From the NCBI RefSeq assembly GCF_002556545.1, contig NZ_CP022685.1, forward strand, positions 1,054,001 to 1,118,000: 64,000 nt of DNA, in the 5' to 3' direction. Source of the stretch: Streptomyces formicae (GTDB lineage Bacteria; Actinomycetota; Actinomycetes; Streptomycetales; Streptomycetaceae). The position numbers and the translations under genes were made by a program. Shown here piece by piece: positions 24,939-33,716 of the stretch; the first letter of the stretch is position 1, and each line of letters begins with the position of its first letter. The notes below the pieces were generated by a model. That model ran no database searches, had not been told where the DNA came from, and was given only the letters and a program-made list of their open reading frames with translations.

Positions 24939-26260
24939 TGGTCCTCCCGGGGTGCGGTGCGGGTCGCGGTGTCCCGGTCGGCCGCCAGGGGCAGTACGGC
25001 GGTCACGCGGAAGCCGCCGTCCGGGCGCGGGCCCGCCTCGATCGTGCCATCCAGGGCCGCGGCGCGCTCCCGCATCCCGGCAAGTCCGTTGCCGCTGCCG
25101 CCCGCGTCGGTGCCGGTGGCGGGCCCGTCGTCGTCGATGCGGAGGGTGAGAGCGGCGCTCTCGCCGTTCTTCCCCTCCGCCGTCGCGCACGCCTCGTCGT
25201 ACCGCACCAGCACGCGCGCGTGGCGTGAGACGGAGTGCCGTACGACGTTGGTCAGCGCCTCCTGGACGATGCGGAACGCGGCGAGGTCGAGGCCGGGCGG
25301 CAGCTTCGCGCGGGTGCCCTCGGTGGTGACGTCGACGGTGAGGCCCGTGCTCCGCGCCTGCTCGACGAGTTCGGGAAGCCGGTCGAGGCCCGGCGCGGGG
25401 GCGCGGGGCGCGTCGCCGGGGGCCCGCAGGGTGTCGAGGACCTGCCGCACCTCGCCGAGCGCCTCCTTGCTCGCCGCCTTGATGGTGGTCAGCGCGGTGC
25501 GGGCCTGCTCGGGGTCGGAGTCGAGCAGGGCGAGGCCCACGCCCGCCTGGACGTTGATGACGGAGATGCTGTGGGCGAGCACGTCGTGCAGCTCGCGCGC
25601 CATCCGCAGCCGCTCCTCGTCCGCACGCCGCCTGGCGGCCTGCGCGCGCTCGGCACGCTCCTTGACCCACTGTTCGCGGCGTACGCGGGCGAGCTCGGAG
25701 ACCGCCACGATCGCGACGACCCAGACGGCGACCGCGATCTCCTCGTTCCAGGGCCTCGCGCCGTCGCCGCCGGGCGGCAGCCACCGGTAGAGCCAGTGCG
25801 CGATCAGCAGATGTCCGGCCCACAGCGCGCCCACGGCGCTCCAGGCCGCGCGCCGGTGGCCCGCCACGACCGCGGCGAAGCAGCCCACGGCGACGGCGAG
25901 GAAGACGGGTCCGTACGGATATCCGGCGCCGATGTAGACGAGTGTGAGCCCCGCGGTGGCCCATGCGACGGAGAGCGGGAAGCGGTGCCGGAACAGCAGC
26001 ACCGCCGTGGCCAGGAACAGGAGCACCCGGGCGTAGGGGTCGAGCTGCTCGCGTCCGCTCTGGGAGTGCCCGGCGAAGCCGGAGCCGATCTGGACGAACA
26101 CGGTGAGCGCGAGCGTCGTCAGCCAGGGCAGCCGACGGCCCGCGCTCGCGCCGTCGCCCTGGTTCCACCACGGCGGTCCGTGCCGCCACATCGACGGCCC
26201 GCCCGAGCCCGGGGACGGACCGTCGGCCCTGCGTTCGTGCTGCTCGTCCATGGCGGCCAC
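24935..26260 (-). CDS. Sensor histidine kinase, HisKA_3 family
   Basis: About 441 residues. An N-terminal region with four or five hydrophobic helices (about 45-190, for example VLLFLATAVLLF and VAVAVWVVAIVAVSEL) serves as the membrane sensor without a sizeable extracellular domain. The dimerisation/phosphorylation helix has RMARELHDVLAHSISVI with the phospho-His near residue 222-225, followed by a HATPase_c domain with the N box FRIVQEALTNVVRHS and a G2 box GNGLAGMRER. Starts at GTG 26260 or ATG 26251. It pairs with the NarL-type regulator encoded immediately downstream. Confidence 0.92.
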   Translation of the reverse strand: MAAMDEQHERRADGPSPGSGGPSMWRHGPPWWNQGDGASAGRRLPWLTTLALTVFVQIGSGFAGHSQSGREQLDPYARVLLFLATAVLLFRHRFPLSVAWATAGLTLVYIGAGYPYGPVFLAVAVGCFAAVVAGHRRAAWSAVGALWAGHLLIAHWLYRWLPPGGDGARPWNEEIAVAVWVVAIVAVSELARVRREQWVKERAERAQAARRRADEERLRMARELHDVLAHSISVINVQAGVGLALLDSDPEQARTALTTIKAASKEALGEVRQVLDTLRAPGDAPRAPAPGLDRLPELVEQARSTGLTVDVTTEGTRAKLPPGLDLAAFRIVQEALTNVVRHSVSRHARVLVRYDEACATAEGKNGESAALTLRIDDDGPATGTDAGGSGNGLAGMRERAAALDGTIEAGPRPDGGFRVTAVLPLAADRDTATRTAPREDQ

Positions 26261-26365
26261 GCTAGACCGGGCGGCGGTCCGCGGGCGTCCGACGGGCGTG
26301 GTGATCAGGCGTACTCCCTCGGGAGTACGCGAGGGCAGGTGACGCGGGGCGCGGCGGCGCGGGTG

Positions 26366-27073
26366 TCAGCTCTGCGGCAACAGCCCCACGCCCCGGGCGA
26401 GTTGCGTCACCGCGTGCGAGAAGAACGCCTCACGGTCCTCGACCACCCGGTTGAACTGCCCGAACACCTCGAAGCCCACGAGCCCGAACAACTGCGCCCA
26501 CGCCGCGACCATCGCCGTGGCGGCCGCCGGAGGGAGATCGGGCGCCAGGTCCGCCGCGAGCCGCTCCCCCTCCGTACGCAAACCGCCGGGCAGCGGCTGC
26601 ACGGCGATCCCCCGGCCCCGGTGGGCGTCCCGCACGATGTCGACGAGCAGCTGGCCCACCCGCGCGGCGGCCCGCACCGTGGACTCCGGCGCGCGGTAAC
26701 CGGGCACGGGCGAGCCGTAGATGAGCGCGTACTCGTGCGGGTGCGCCAGCGCCCAGACGCGCACCGCCTCACACACCGTCGTCCACCGGCGTACGGGCTC
26801 CTGCCCCGAGACTCCCGCGTGCGCGGCCTCTGCGGCGGCGCCGATCGAGTCGTACGCGTCGATGATGAGCGCGGTGAGCAGGTCGTCACGGCTGGGGAAG
26901 TAGCGGTAGAGCGCGGACGAGACCATGCCGAGCTCGCGGGCGACGGCGCGCAGCGAGAGCTTGGCGGCGCCCTCGGCCGCGAGCTGTCTGCGGGCTTCGT
27001 CCTTGATCGCCGCGGTGACTTCCTCGCGGGCGCGGGCCCGGGCTCCCTTGGTGACGCTGGTGCTGCCGCTCAT
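26366..27073 (-). CDS. TetR-family transcriptional regulator
   Basis: 235 residues starting MSGSTSVTKGARARAREEVT. The helix-turn-helix is LSLRAVARELGMVSSALYRYF and the C-terminal domain matches TetR_C_13-like effector domains (LAHPHEYALIYGSPVPGY). Placed at the ATG 27073 by family length and to leave the operator region free. Divergent from the deazaflavin-dependent reductase gene, with two inverted repeats built on CGAGAGC...GCTCTCG between them. In that context it likely senses a compound acted on by the reductase. Confidence 0.9.
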   Translation of the reverse strand: MSGSTSVTKGARARAREEVTAAIKDEARRQLAAEGAAKLSLRAVARELGMVSSALYRYFPSRDDLLTALIIDAYDSIGAAAEAAHAGVSGQEPVRRWTTVCEAVRVWALAHPHEYALIYGSPVPGYRAPESTVRAAARVGQLLVDIVRDAHRGRGIAVQPLPGGLRTEGERLAADLAPDLPPAAATAMVAAWAQLFGLVGFEVFGQFNRVVEDREAFFSHAVTQLARGVGLLPQS

Positions 27074-27151
27074 GCGGACCAGTCTGCCATGGCGACGGAG
27101 CGGTGCACACCTTTGTGATCGGCGCACTTTTTTCCTATCGGTGCACCATTT

Positions 27152-27222
27152 CGAGAGCACCGCTCTTGCTTTGGATCGCCAATCTCCTGCACACTACTCT
27201 CAAGCGAGAGCAGTGCTCTCGC
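27152..27222. promoter_or_regulatory. Pair of TetR-type operators between divergent genes
   Basis: GCGAGAGCA-G-TGCTCTCGC (27204-27222) is a perfect 9-bp-arm inverted repeat; CGAGAGC-ACC-GCTCTTG (27152-27168) is a near-copy. Their centres are 53 bp apart, about five helical turns, so two bound dimers would lie on the same face. The upstream copy is nearer the tetR start, the downstream copy nearer the reductase start. Confidence 0.75.
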
Positions 27223-27255
27223 AATCCTGGTCCGCGCCACCCCCTGGAGGTCCCC

Positions 27256-27753
27256 ATGTCCGCGTCCTCGACTCCGCCCCCGTACTACCTCAAGGGCAGC
27301 CCGCTCACCGTCCGCCTCAACAGCGTCATCGGCTGGCTCGCGCGGCACGGAGTCAGCCTGATGGGCAGCGCCGAGCTCTCCGTGCGGGGCCGCAAGAGCG
27401 GCAAGATGCAGCGCGTCCCCGTGAACCCGTATGCGCACACGAGCGACGGGGGCGAGCAGGGCCAGTACCTCGTGTCGGCGCGCGGGCACTCCCAGTGGGT
27501 GCGGAACATGCGCGTCGCGGGTGGCGGGGAGTTGCGCGTGGGGCGCAAGGTGCGGGAGTTCACCGTCGTGGAGGTGCCCGACGCCGAGAAGCTTCCGCTG
27601 CTGCGCGGCTATCTGGAGCGGTGGGGCTGGGAGGTCAACCAGTACTTCAAGGGCGTGACCGCCAAGTCCTCCGACGCGGAGATCCTGGCGGCCGCGCCCG
27701 ATCACCCCGTCTTCCGGATCACCGTGAAGGGTGCGAAGGAGCGGGGCCACTAA
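27256..27753 (+). CDS. Nitroreductase-family deazaflavin (F420)-dependent oxidoreductase
   Basis: 165 residues of the Ddn/Rv3547-like split-barrel family: the phosphate/F420-binding patterns RGRKSGKMQRVPVNP and GQYLVSARGHSQWVRNMRVA are clear. Such proteins use reduced cofactor F420 to reduce quinones or activated alkenes. GGAGG at 27246-27250 supports the ATG at 27256. Divergent TetR gene and flanking operators suggest expression is induced by a substrate-like compound. Confidence 0.87.
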   Translation: MSASSTPPPYYLKGSPLTVRLNSVIGWLARHGVSLMGSAELSVRGRKSGKMQRVPVNPYAHTSDGGEQGQYLVSARGHSQWVRNMRVAGGGELRVGRKVREFTVVEVPDAEKLPLLRGYLERWGWEVNQYFKGVTAKSSDAEILAAAPDHPVFRITVKGAKERGH

Positions 27754-27809
27754 GGCAGGCGCCCCCGCGCCACGGCGGTCCTGGCGACGGGCGGCGAAGC
27801 AAGACCCGG

Positions 27810-29012
27810 CTAGCGGTCCAGCGCGCTCAACGCCCGCCCCGCCAGCGGATGCGTACGCACCAGCTCCGCCAGCGTCGTCGAACCACGGGTGATCCTCGCG
27901 AACGCGTTCCACGCGGGGCGGAAGCCGGTGATCGCCGCGTGCAGCACGCCCGGGCGGCGCTCGAAGACCTTGAGCATGCGGCGGCCCACGCTCATCTCGA
28001 CGCCGAGCCCGGCCTTGATCGCGAAGGCGTAGTTCAGCGCCTGGCGCCGCGCGTCGACCGCGTCGTGCGCCTCGGCGATGCGGACCGCCCACTCCCCCGC
28101 GAGGCGGCCGGAGCGCAGGGCGAAGGAGATGCCCTCGCGGGTCCACGGCTCCAGGAGGCCCGCCGCGTCACCGCAGACCAGGACCCGGCCGCGGGAGAGC
28201 GGCGAGTCGTCGGCACGGCAGCGCGTCAGGTGCCCGGAGGAGATGCTGGGCTCGAAGCCCGCGAGGCCCAGCCGGGCGATGAAGTCCTCCAAGTACCGCT
28301 TGGTGGCGGCGCCTTCGCCGCGCGCGGAGATCACGCCGACGGTGAGCGTGTCACCCTTGGGGAACACCCAGCCGTAACTGCCCGGCATGGGGCCCCAGTC
28401 GATGAGGACGCGCCCCGCCCAGTCCTCGGCGACGGTCTTGGGCACCGGGATCTCGGCCTCCAGGCCGAGGTCGACCTGGTCGAGCTTCACACCGACGTGC
28501 GCCCCTATGCGGCTCGCGCTGCCGTCGGCGCCGACCACCGAGCGGGCGAGGACGGTCTCGCCGCCCTGCAGCATCACGGCGACGGTGCGCCGGTCGGGCA
28601 CGTCGGGGCCGTGCTGCTCCACGCGCGCGACGGTGACGCCGGTGCGCAGCTCGGCGCCCGCCTTCTGGGCGTACTCGACGAGCTGCTGGTCGAACTCGGG
28701 GCGGTTGATCAGGCCGAAGAGCATCTGCCGCGAGCGGCGGGTGCGGCTGAACTTGCCGTCCAGGGAGAACGTCACCGCGTGCACCCGGTCCTGGAGGGGC
28801 AGGTCGAAGCCGGGCGGCAGCGAGTCGCGCGAGGGACCGATGATGCCGCCGCCACACGTCTTGTAGCGGGGCAGTTCGGCCTTCTCGAGGAGCAGGACGC
28901 TGCGCCCCGCGACGGCTGCCGCGTAGGCCGCCGAGGCCCCCGCGGGGCCCGCTCCGACCACCACGACATCCCACACGTGCCGGGCGTCGTCCGCTGTGTT
29001 CTCGCTGCTCAC
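27810..29012 (-). CDS. Geranylgeranyl reductase-family FAD flavoprotein
   Basis: 400 residues. The FAD-binding Rossmann motif is VVVVGAGPAGASAAYAAAVA, followed by the family motif LPRYKTCGGG, a middle GADGSASRIG and the FAD-pyrophosphate motif VLVCGDAAGLLEPWTREGI. Family members reduce isoprenoid chains of lipids, quinones or natural products. It stands alone, transcribed leftward from a GTG start, divergent from the M20 dipeptidase gene. In Streptomyces one copy is often linked to respiratory quinone metabolism; here no such partner is adjacent. Confidence 0.88.
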   Translation of the reverse strand: MSSENTADDARHVWDVVVVGAGPAGASAAYAAAVAGRSVLLLEKAELPRYKTCGGGIIGPSRDSLPPGFDLPLQDRVHAVTFSLDGKFSRTRRSRQMLFGLINRPEFDQQLVEYAQKAGAELRTGVTVARVEQHGPDVPDRRTVAVMLQGGETVLARSVVGADGSASRIGAHVGVKLDQVDLGLEAEIPVPKTVAEDWAGRVLIDWGPMPGSYGWVFPKGDTLTVGVISARGEGAATKRYLEDFIARLGLAGFEPSISSGHLTRCRADDSPLSRGRVLVCGDAAGLLEPWTREGISFALRSGRLAGEWAVRIAEAHDAVDARRQALNYAFAIKAGLGVEMSVGRRMLKVFERRPGVLHAAITGFRPAWNAFARITRGSTTLAELVRTHPLAGRALSALDR

Positions 29013-29147
29013 GTTGGTCTACCGCTCCTGATCCAGCTGTTGGCCGCGCTTTCCCCAGGCATCCTACGGCGACCCCTCGGGAGCCCCGCCTGTGGGAGGA
29101 TCACATGTACCCACACGTACAACGTCGCACCTACGAGGAGCGTGCCC

Positions 29148-30503
29148 ATGTCGCCGGATCCGATCGCCGAGACCGTCGCCTCACTCATGCCGCAGGCGAA
29201 GGCGGAGCTCACCGAACTGGTGGCCTTCAAGTCGGTGGCGGACTTCGAGCAGTTCCCCAAGAGCGAGAGCGAGGCCGCCGCGAACTGGGTGGCCGACGCG
29301 CTCCGCACCGAGGGCTTCGAGGACGTCGCACTGCTCGACACCCCCGACGGGACGCAGTCGGTGTACGGCTTCCTGCCGGGCCCCGCCGGCGCCCCGACGG
29401 TCCTGCTCTACGCGCACTACGACGTGCAGCCGCCCCTCGACGAGGCCGCCTGGGCCTCCCCGCCCTTCGAGCTCACCGAGCGCGACGGGCGCTGGTACGG
29501 CCGGGGCAGCGCCGACTGCAAGGGCGGCGTCATCATGCACCTGCTCGCGCTGCGCGCCCTCAAGGCGAACGGCGGCGTGCCGGTGAACGTCAAGGTGATC
29601 GCGGAGGGCTCGGAGGAGCAGGGCACGGGCGGCCTGGAGCGGTACGCGGAGGAGCACCCCGAGCTGCTCACCGCCGACACCATCGTGATCGGCGACGCGG
29701 GCAACTTCCGGGTCGGCACGCCGACGGTGACCTCGACGCTGCGCGGCATGACGCTCGTCCGCGTCAGCGTCGACACCCTCGAAGGCAACCTGCACTCGGG
29801 CCAGTTCGGCGGCGCGGCCCCGGACGCTCTCGCGGCGCTGGTGCGGGTCCTCGACTCGCTGCGCGCCGAGGACGGCTCGACGACGGTCGACGGTCTGACC
29901 GGCGACGCCGACTGGGACGGTCTTCAGTACGAAGAGGCCGCCTTCCGCAAGGACGCCAAGGTGCTCGACGGCGTCGAGCTCATCGGCGGGGGCACGGTCG
30001 CCGACCGCATCTGGGCTCGCCCCGCCGTCACCGTCCTGGGCATCGACTGCCCGCCGGTGGTCGGCGCGACCCCGTCCGTGCAGGCGGGCGCGCGGGCGCT
30101 GATCAGCCTGCGGGTGCCGCCGGGCGTGGACGCCGTCGAGGCGACGAAGCTGCTCCAGGCACACGTGGAGGCGCACACTCCGTGGGGCGCGCGGGTGCGC
30201 ACGGAGCAGATCGGTCAGGGCCAGCCGTTCCGCGCGGACACGGCGAGCCCGGCGTACGCGGCCATGGCCGAGGCGATGGGTGAGGCCTACCCGGGCGAGG
30301 AGATGCAGTACGCGGGCCAGGGCGGCTCGATCCCGCTCTGCAACACCCTCGCCTCGCTCTACCCTCAGGCGGAGATCCTGCTGATCGGCCTGAGCGAGCC
30401 CGAGGCGCAGATCCACGCGGTCAACGAGAGCGTGTCGCCCGAGGAGTTGGAGCGGCTCTCCGTCGCCGAGGCGCTGTTCCTTCGGAAGTACGCGGCGCGC
30501 TGA
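29148..30503 (+). CDS. M20-family metallopeptidase (dipeptidase)
   Basis: 451 residues. Metal-binding motifs of M20 peptidases are present: LLYAHYDVQPP (His, Asp), GRGSADCKGGVIMH (bridging Asp), IAEGSEEQGTGG (catalytic Glu and metal Glu), IVIGDAG (Asp) and a late IHAVNESV (His). A lid/dimerisation domain lies between about 190 and 310. GAGGAG at 29134-29139 supports the ATG at 29148. It resembles peptidase M20 family 'dipeptidase' or carnosinase-like enzymes acting in the cytoplasm; the exact peptide is unknown. Confidence 0.92.
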   Translation: MSPDPIAETVASLMPQAKAELTELVAFKSVADFEQFPKSESEAAANWVADALRTEGFEDVALLDTPDGTQSVYGFLPGPAGAPTVLLYAHYDVQPPLDEAAWASPPFELTERDGRWYGRGSADCKGGVIMHLLALRALKANGGVPVNVKVIAEGSEEQGTGGLERYAEEHPELLTADTIVIGDAGNFRVGTPTVTSTLRGMTLVRVSVDTLEGNLHSGQFGGAAPDALAALVRVLDSLRAEDGSTTVDGLTGDADWDGLQYEEAAFRKDAKVLDGVELIGGGTVADRIWARPAVTVLGIDCPPVVGATPSVQAGARALISLRVPPGVDAVEATKLLQAHVEAHTPWGARVRTEQIGQGQPFRADTASPAYAAMAEAMGEAYPGEEMQYAGQGGSIPLCNTLASLYPQAEILLIGLSEPEAQIHAVNESVSPEELERLSVAEALFLRKYAAR

Positions 30504-30617
30504 CCGCGCCGCCTCATCCGCACGCATGACGACCTCGCCCCTCGCGGGAACCCGGACGCGGTGACGTACGACTACTGAAACGTCAACTGCTGTCTGAGCG
30601 AGGGGCGTTGGTGTGTC

Positions 30618-31418
30618 ATGAGGATGGCTGAGGCACGGCGGAAGCCGAGTCGCCGCGGACTGTTGCGGGGCGCGGCGGCCGGCGCCGTGGGGGCGGGGGT
30701 CGTCGCCGCCGGGGGCGCGACCGGGCCCGCGTGGGCGGCTTCCGGCAACGGCGCGACGCCCGATGACGGGCGCGTCCAGGTCGCGGTGCTGCTCTACGAC
30801 GGGTTCACCGCGCTGGACGCGGTGGGCCCTTTCGAGGTGCTGTGCCGGGTGCCGGGCGTGCGGGTGACGATGGTCGGCCGCGCCGGGAAGGGTCCTGTCC
30901 TCACGGACACCGGCGAGTTGAGCCTGGTCGCCGAGCGGGCGATGCGGGACGTACACAGGGCCGACGTCCTGCTTGTCCCCGGCGGCGGGAACCGGGGCGT
31001 CCTGGCGATGATGGGTGACACCGAGGTCCACGACTGGATCCGCCGCATCCACCGCCGTTCGACGTGGACGACGTCGGTGTGCACGGGTTCGCTGATCCTC
31101 GGGGCGACCGGCCTCCTGCGCGGCCTGCCCGCCACGACGTACTGGGCCTCTCGCCCGTTCCTGAAGGACGCGGGCGCGACGTACACGCCGGGGCGCTTCG
31201 TGGAGACCGGAAAGATCATCACGGCCGCCGGGGTCTCCGCCGGTATCGACATGGGGCTCCATCTCGCCTCCCGGCTCTCCGACGAGAAGGTGGCACGGGC
31301 GATGCAGCTCGCGGTCGAGTACGACCCGGATCCGCCGTACGACACCGGGAGTCCGGAGAAGGCGGACGCGGCGACGCGGGAGCTGGCGCTGAAGCTGCTG
31401 GACGACGCGGCCACCTGA
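30618..31418 (+). CDS. Tat-exported DJ-1/PfpI-family protein
   Basis: 266 residues. The N-terminus is a twin-arginine signal (PSRRGLLRGAAAGAVGAGVV... ending AWA before SGNG), so the protein should be exported folded. The mature part is a DJ-1/PfpI domain: VAVLLYDGFTALDAVGPFEV, LVPGGGNRG and the nucleophile elbow TTSVCTGSLILG with Cys, matching isonitrile hydratase-like and transcriptional-regulator-like members but without the AraC helix-turn-helix. An exported DJ-1 protein is unusual outside actinobacteria; function unknown. Confidence 0.85.
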   Translation: MRMAEARRKPSRRGLLRGAAAGAVGAGVVAAGGATGPAWAASGNGATPDDGRVQVAVLLYDGFTALDAVGPFEVLCRVPGVRVTMVGRAGKGPVLTDTGELSLVAERAMRDVHRADVLLVPGGGNRGVLAMMGDTEVHDWIRRIHRRSTWTTSVCTGSLILGATGLLRGLPATTYWASRPFLKDAGATYTPGRFVETGKIITAAGVSAGIDMGLHLASRLSDEKVARAMQLAVEYDPDPPYDTGSPEKADAATRELALKLLDDAAT

Positions 31419-31427
31419 GGCCGGGGC

Positions 31428-32489
31428 TCAGCCGCCGACCGGAACACCCGCCTCCAAATAGAGGGCGGCGCCGCGCTCCCGTGCGCGCAGGGCCCAGCGC
31501 AGCCGTTCGTAGCGAACGGCGGGCAGCAGGACGGCGGCTTCCTCCTCGGTGACGAAGCGGCAGCCGCGCAGTTCCGGTCCGGGGAGCAGCATCCGGTGGG
31601 CCTGGTCGCTGTCGAGCCGCCCCCCGTCGAAGAGGAACCGCATCCCTCCGTAGCCGGGCGGCGCGGGCGGCTCCCAGTCGGCGACGAGCAGCCGGGGAAC
31701 TCCGGTGAGCCGGATGCCGGTCTCCTCGGCGACCTCGCGCACGCCCGCGCGCGCGGGGGCCTCGCCCGCTTCGACGACGCCACCGGGAAACTCCCAGCCC
31801 GCCTTGTACGTCGGGTCGACGAGCAGCACCCGGTCCCGCTCGTCGAAGAGCAGCACGCCCGCGGCGACGGTCTCCGCGGTGGGTTCGGGCGTCTGCACGA
31901 TGTCGCAGACGGCGGCGGCGCCGGAGCGGATCGCCTCGGCGACGCACTCGGCGCTCTCGTACGGGGTGAGGGAGCTGGTGTCGACGCGATGGGCGTCCGC
32001 ACCGAGCCATCCGGCGAGCGCCGCGCGATAGGGCTCGATGTGGTCGAACGACCACTGCCGCACGCGCAGGTCGCCGTCGGGCGTGCCACCGCCGTCCGGC
32101 AGGTCGAGCGGCACGTCACGGCCGGTTATTCGGGCGCGCAGGATCGTTTCGTCCGGGGCGAGCAGGACGTGGCGTACGGAGATCCTGCGCGAGGCGAGCC
32201 CCCCGAAGATCTCGTCGCGGTACTCCTGGCGCAGCAGCGTCATCGGCACCACAAGGACGCCGCCCACCTCGGCGAGCAGCGCGGCCGCCGTGTCGACGAC
32301 GAGCCGCCGCCAGATCGGCAGGTCCTGGTAGTCGCCCACTTCGGAGAGGCGCTTGGGCGGCAGCAGGTACGGCAGGGCGCCGCCGATGACCTCGGGGTCG
32401 AAGAGCGTGCTGTTCGGGATCAGCTCGATCAGTTCCCGTGCGGCGCTGGTCTTGCCCGCACCGAACGCGCCGTTGATCCAGACGATCAC
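31428..32489 (-). CDS. P-loop kinase-like domain fused to a NUDIX hydrolase
   Basis: 353 residues. The first half (about 1-180) is an AAA_33/zeta-toxin-like P-loop domain with Walker A INGAFGAGKTSAAREL and a DETILRARITGRD lid region. The second half is a NUDIX domain with the complete box GGVVEAGEAPARAGVREVAEETGI at about 230-253 (the hydrolytic Glu pair REVAEE). P-loop proteins of this kind phosphorylate small molecules; NUDIX enzymes cleave nucleoside diphosphate linkages, so the fusion suggests linked nucleotide or sugar-nucleotide chemistry. It has a convergent neighbour 9 bp away and is probably monocistronic. The real substrates are not known. Confidence 0.88.
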   Translation of the reverse strand: MIVWINGAFGAGKTSAARELIELIPNSTLFDPEVIGGALPYLLPPKRLSEVGDYQDLPIWRRLVVDTAAALLAEVGGVLVVPMTLLRQEYRDEIFGGLASRRISVRHVLLAPDETILRARITGRDVPLDLPDGGGTPDGDLRVRQWSFDHIEPYRAALAGWLGADAHRVDTSSLTPYESAECVAEAIRSGAAAVCDIVQTPEPTAETVAAGVLLFDERDRVLLVDPTYKAGWEFPGGVVEAGEAPARAGVREVAEETGIRLTGVPRLLVADWEPPAPPGYGGMRFLFDGGRLDSDQAHRMLLPGPELRGCRFVTEEEAAVLLPAVRYERLRWALRARERGAALYLEAGVPVGG

Positions 32490-32591
32490 GGTTCCCCCTC
32501 TTCTGTTGGCCCCCTGTGGCTTGCCCGCAACAGCCTGCCATGGAAACCAGCCGCTGACGGGGTGGCTTGTCCCGGCCGGTCGGGCCCTTTC

Positions 32592-33629
32592 CTATGGCCA
32601 CATGGGTCGCACCGGCCCCGGCTCCATCGCGGTGCCCACCAGCTCCGTGTACGTGCGGCGCAGCACGATCAGTGACTCCTGGGCCTCGCGGTAGGCGTCC
32701 GCGTCCGGGCCGCTGCGGTGGGCGAGGGTGCGCAGGGGGGCGCAGTCGCGCTCCAGGGTGGACAGGCGGCAGCGGTGGGGGGCGGGGAGGTGGCGGCGCA
32801 GTTGTGGGCGGCTCGTGTTGCCGGGGCGGCCACCGATGCCCAGGACGGTGTCCGCCGCCAGGAGGATCGGTGGCTCCAGCGCGCCCCGTCCGGCGAGGGA
32901 GTGCAGCACGGTCCGCTGTTGTGCGGTTGTCGGCGCCATCGCCAGCTTCACTCTCTCCGTGCGCAGTTGTGTGCGCAGTACGTGCTGGATGCGGGTGAAC
33001 CTGCACAGCGCCGTGGCCACCGTCTCGTCGCCGGGACCCCGGCCCGCCAGACTCTCCGCGATGCGCAGCAGCCAGATCCCCTGGGCCTCCAGGCGTACCG
33101 AGGCCAGCATCAGCCGGTCGATGCGGGACAGCGGCTGGCCCGACCGCGACCAGCGGACGATGGGGACGAGCACCTCGCCGCGGGCCAGCTGGTCGGTGGT
33201 CCTGGCGCGCTGCGACTTGTGCAGTGGGGCCCAGTTGAGCAGGGCGAGAGTGGGCAGCGCCACGAATCTCTCGTGGTCGCCCCGGTGGGCCAGCGATGAC
33301 CACAGGCCGAGGAAGTCCTCGCGCGCGGCCCGCCGGGACTCGGGCGCGAGGGGGTCGAGGTCCGTCCAGCCGCAGGCCGCCGCGATGACGGCCACCCGCA
33401 TCGCCGCGGCCCTGGCCCTCGGCGGCGCGAGACGGTTGACGCGCTGCCGCAGGACCGCGAGTTCGCCCGCCCTGTCCGCCCGGTCGACCAGCGCCCTCGC
33501 CTCCTCGGGAGCGCGCGCCACGGCCGCCGCGTGGGCCAGTACGTCCAGGTCGGTCCATGCCCCCGCCAGGACCTGCGCGGGCAGGCGTGCGGGCAGGAAG
33601 CCCGGCGGGCGCGGTTCGTCCGACGCCAT
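32592..33629 (-). CDS. Hypothetical protein, 345 aa, helical
   Basis: I do not recognise a family. The protein (MASDEPRPPGFLPARL...) is almost entirely predicted helix, basic and rich in Ala, Arg and Leu, with two tryptophan-aspartate motifs spaced about 62 residues apart (GAWTDLDVLAHAAA near 23 and CGWTDLDPLAPES near 86), which hints at an internal duplication. There is no signal peptide, membrane helix or cysteine motif. It is transcribed leftward, 102 bp before the kinase-NUDIX gene, and could be cotranscribed with it. Codon use is like that of its neighbours. Confidence 0.65.
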   Translation of the reverse strand: MASDEPRPPGFLPARLPAQVLAGAWTDLDVLAHAAAVARAPEEARALVDRADRAGELAVLRQRVNRLAPPRARAAAMRVAVIAAACGWTDLDPLAPESRRAAREDFLGLWSSLAHRGDHERFVALPTLALLNWAPLHKSQRARTTDQLARGEVLVPIVRWSRSGQPLSRIDRLMLASVRLEAQGIWLLRIAESLAGRGPGDETVATALCRFTRIQHVLRTQLRTERVKLAMAPTTAQQRTVLHSLAGRGALEPPILLAADTVLGIGGRPGNTSRPQLRRHLPAPHRCRLSTLERDCAPLRTLAHRSGPDADAYREAQESLIVLRRTYTELVGTAMEPGPVRPMWP

Positions 33630-33716
33630 GGGGAGATACCTTTCTGCGGGAGCGGGCCCTTCGATGGTGGGGTGTCCTTCCTGAACGCCCGCTGAGTTGT
33701 CTGAAGCGCGGCCCGG

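Noticed and set aside
26925..29147. A very long ORF extending the M20 gene upstream to 26925
   Set aside because: The stretch before 29148 is a non-coding-strand shadow crossing the TetR, reductase and GGR genes; the real start is the ATG at 29148 with GAGGAG before it.
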